Assembly: GCA_030602885.1 (NCBI GenBank)
Contig: JAUVYV010000009.1
Coordinates: 25,950 to 89,949, forward strand
DNA: 64,000 bases
Direction of reading: 5' to 3'
From: Phycisphaerales bacterium
Lineage (GTDB): Bacteria > Planctomycetota > Phycisphaerae > Sedimentisphaerales > Anaerobacaceae
The notes beneath the pieces were generated by a model, which had not been told where the DNA came from, searched no databases, and saw only the letters and a list, made by a program, of their open reading frames with translations. Position numbers and translations under genes: made by a program. Numbering within the stretch: position 1 is the stretch's first letter; every line of letters starts with the position of its first letter. Positions 63,541-64,000 of the stretch are shown one piece after another.

Positions 63541-63697
63541 CGCCTGCCCTCGAAATCCGCAGTCGGGGGTAAGATGGCCGCCTTTGCCTATCTCACCGGG
63601 GCCACCAAACCAATTTACCCGCTTTACCCCGCCTGCCCTCGAACTCAGTAATCGAGGGTGAGATGGCCGCCTTTGCCTATCTCACCGGGGCCGCCAA
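63541..63697. repeat. Tandem repeat, period 89 bp
   Basis: CGCCTGCCCTCGAA...AAGATGGCCGCCTTTGCCTA at 63541-63608 recurs at 63630-63697. The second copy carries a perfect GGTGAGAT / ATCTCACC inverted repeat and CCCTCGA / TCGAGGG; copy one has one mismatch in the former. Confidence 0.8.
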
Positions 63698-63750
63698 CCC
63701 CCATTTTTAACCCAAAAAATCTCCCTGCTCTCTATGTGAAGCTGCTCTAA

Positions 63751-63868
63751 GCTTTGGGGCAAGGCCGACGCAGTCGGCCGCAACGCCGAAGGCAGAAGAC
63801 GGCGAATAAGCTCGCTTAAAGAGCCGGCTCTGCCGAGGCGACCCTCGCCGCCAGGCAAACCCCAAAGC
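63751..63868. ncRNA. Candidate structured element A, ends in 9-bp inverted repeat
   Basis: GCTTTGGGG (63751-63759) pairs with CCCCAAAGC (63860-63868). Inside are GGCCGAC-GCA-GTCGGCC and GAGCCGGCTC hairpins, giving a multi-branched fold. It could be an RNA gene, a small palindromic element or a repeat; strand unknown. Confidence 0.4.
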
Positions 63869-63880
63869 CACCCAATAATT

Positions 63881-63987
63881 ATTCAGTCAGCTCATATTAT
63901 GAGCGTAGCTCATGTGGACGAAGACGTAACATTCTGAAGAAGCTTGCTTCGTGAAGAATGTTTGTCGAGAACACCTGCTGACTGAAT
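63881..63987. ncRNA. Candidate structured element B, ends in 11-bp inverted repeat
   Basis: ATTCAGTCAGC (63881-63891) pairs with GCTGACTGAAT (63977-63987). Inside are hairpins CTCATATTATGAG (63891-63903) and AACATTCT / AGAATGTT (63928-63935 / 63955-63962). A three-way-junction shape is possible. It lies 12 bp from element A, with little or no primary-sequence similarity. Confidence 0.4.
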
Positions 63988-64000
63988 CTCTGTGGCCGGA

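Noticed and set aside
63541..63697. Two-copy repeat considered as CRISPR
   Set aside because: Only two units, 89-bp period with long imperfect repeats and no cas genes.

Overview
This window looks like a chromosomal segment of a planctomycete of the Phycisphaerae/Sedimentisphaerales type, probably from a metagenome assembly. The assignment is an inference. It rests on Tat-signal sulfatases, a DUF5107-TPR protein and a DUF4380 protein, a 23S-5S rRNA operon without a 16S gene, an archaeal-type early shikimate pathway, three SPFH-family genes in a row, and many short degenerate repeats between and inside genes. No CRISPR array, prophage or classical insertion sequence is visible.

Layout. 1-3.7 kb: a cut-off CNNM/CBS membrane protein, a PBP4-type DD-peptidase and larC. 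3.7-27.8 kb: a long minus-strand run. Read in transcription order it holds a polytopic SPFH protein, hflC, hflK, a P1B metal ATPase, an ABC exporter pair, a conserved 612-aa membrane-anchored protein, a UvrD/PcrA helicase, a DUF5107-TPR protein, a secreted L-fucose-isomerase-like protein, two sulfatases, and pgi-manC-ruvX. 28-31.6 kb: an orphan ABC-2 permease, an ArgA-like acetyltransferase and two HEPN/MNT modules, one of them broken.

31.9-36.1 kb is a compact plus-strand acyl-chain cluster: hotdog dehydratase, ACP, hotdog dehydratase, a ketosynthase-like chain length factor (catalytic Cys replaced by Glu) and an intact ketosynthase. Then come serS, an ABC-2 exporter pair and comEC. 42.8-46.8 kb (minus) holds an OmpA-like lipoprotein, prepilin peptidase, argG and a third HEPN/MNT pair. 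47-51 kb holds a divergent aromatic-amino-acid locus: an AroD-AroE fusion on one side, and ADH synthase, 3-dehydroquinate synthase II and an MgtC-like protein on the other. 51.3-55.9 kb holds a DUF4380 protein, a dicarboxylate/amino-acid symporter, a decayed lamin-tail-like fragment, a fourth HEPN/MNT pair beside 5S-like remnants, and repeat-rich DNA.

55.9-60.1 kb is the rRNA operon on the minus strand: promoter with UP-like element, leader with a terminator hairpin and boxA, tRNA-Ile, tRNA-Ala, 23S, 5S, terminator. Its leader is too short for a 16S gene. The 23S gene carries a 60-bp AT-rich insertion flanked by a perfect 10-bp direct repeat. 60.2-64 kb holds a cold-shock protein, a RAYT (IS200-like) transposase operon flanked by REP-like hairpins, a Ser/Thr kinase with a zinc ribbon, and a gene-free tail with an 89-bp-period repeat and two adjacent ~110-bp elements bounded by inverted repeats.

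The strongest leads are the KS/CLF-ACP-hotdog cluster, the 16S-less rRNA operon with the repeat insertion in 23S, the RAYT/REP system, the four HEPN/MNT modules, and short repeats that have entered coding sequences in frame.
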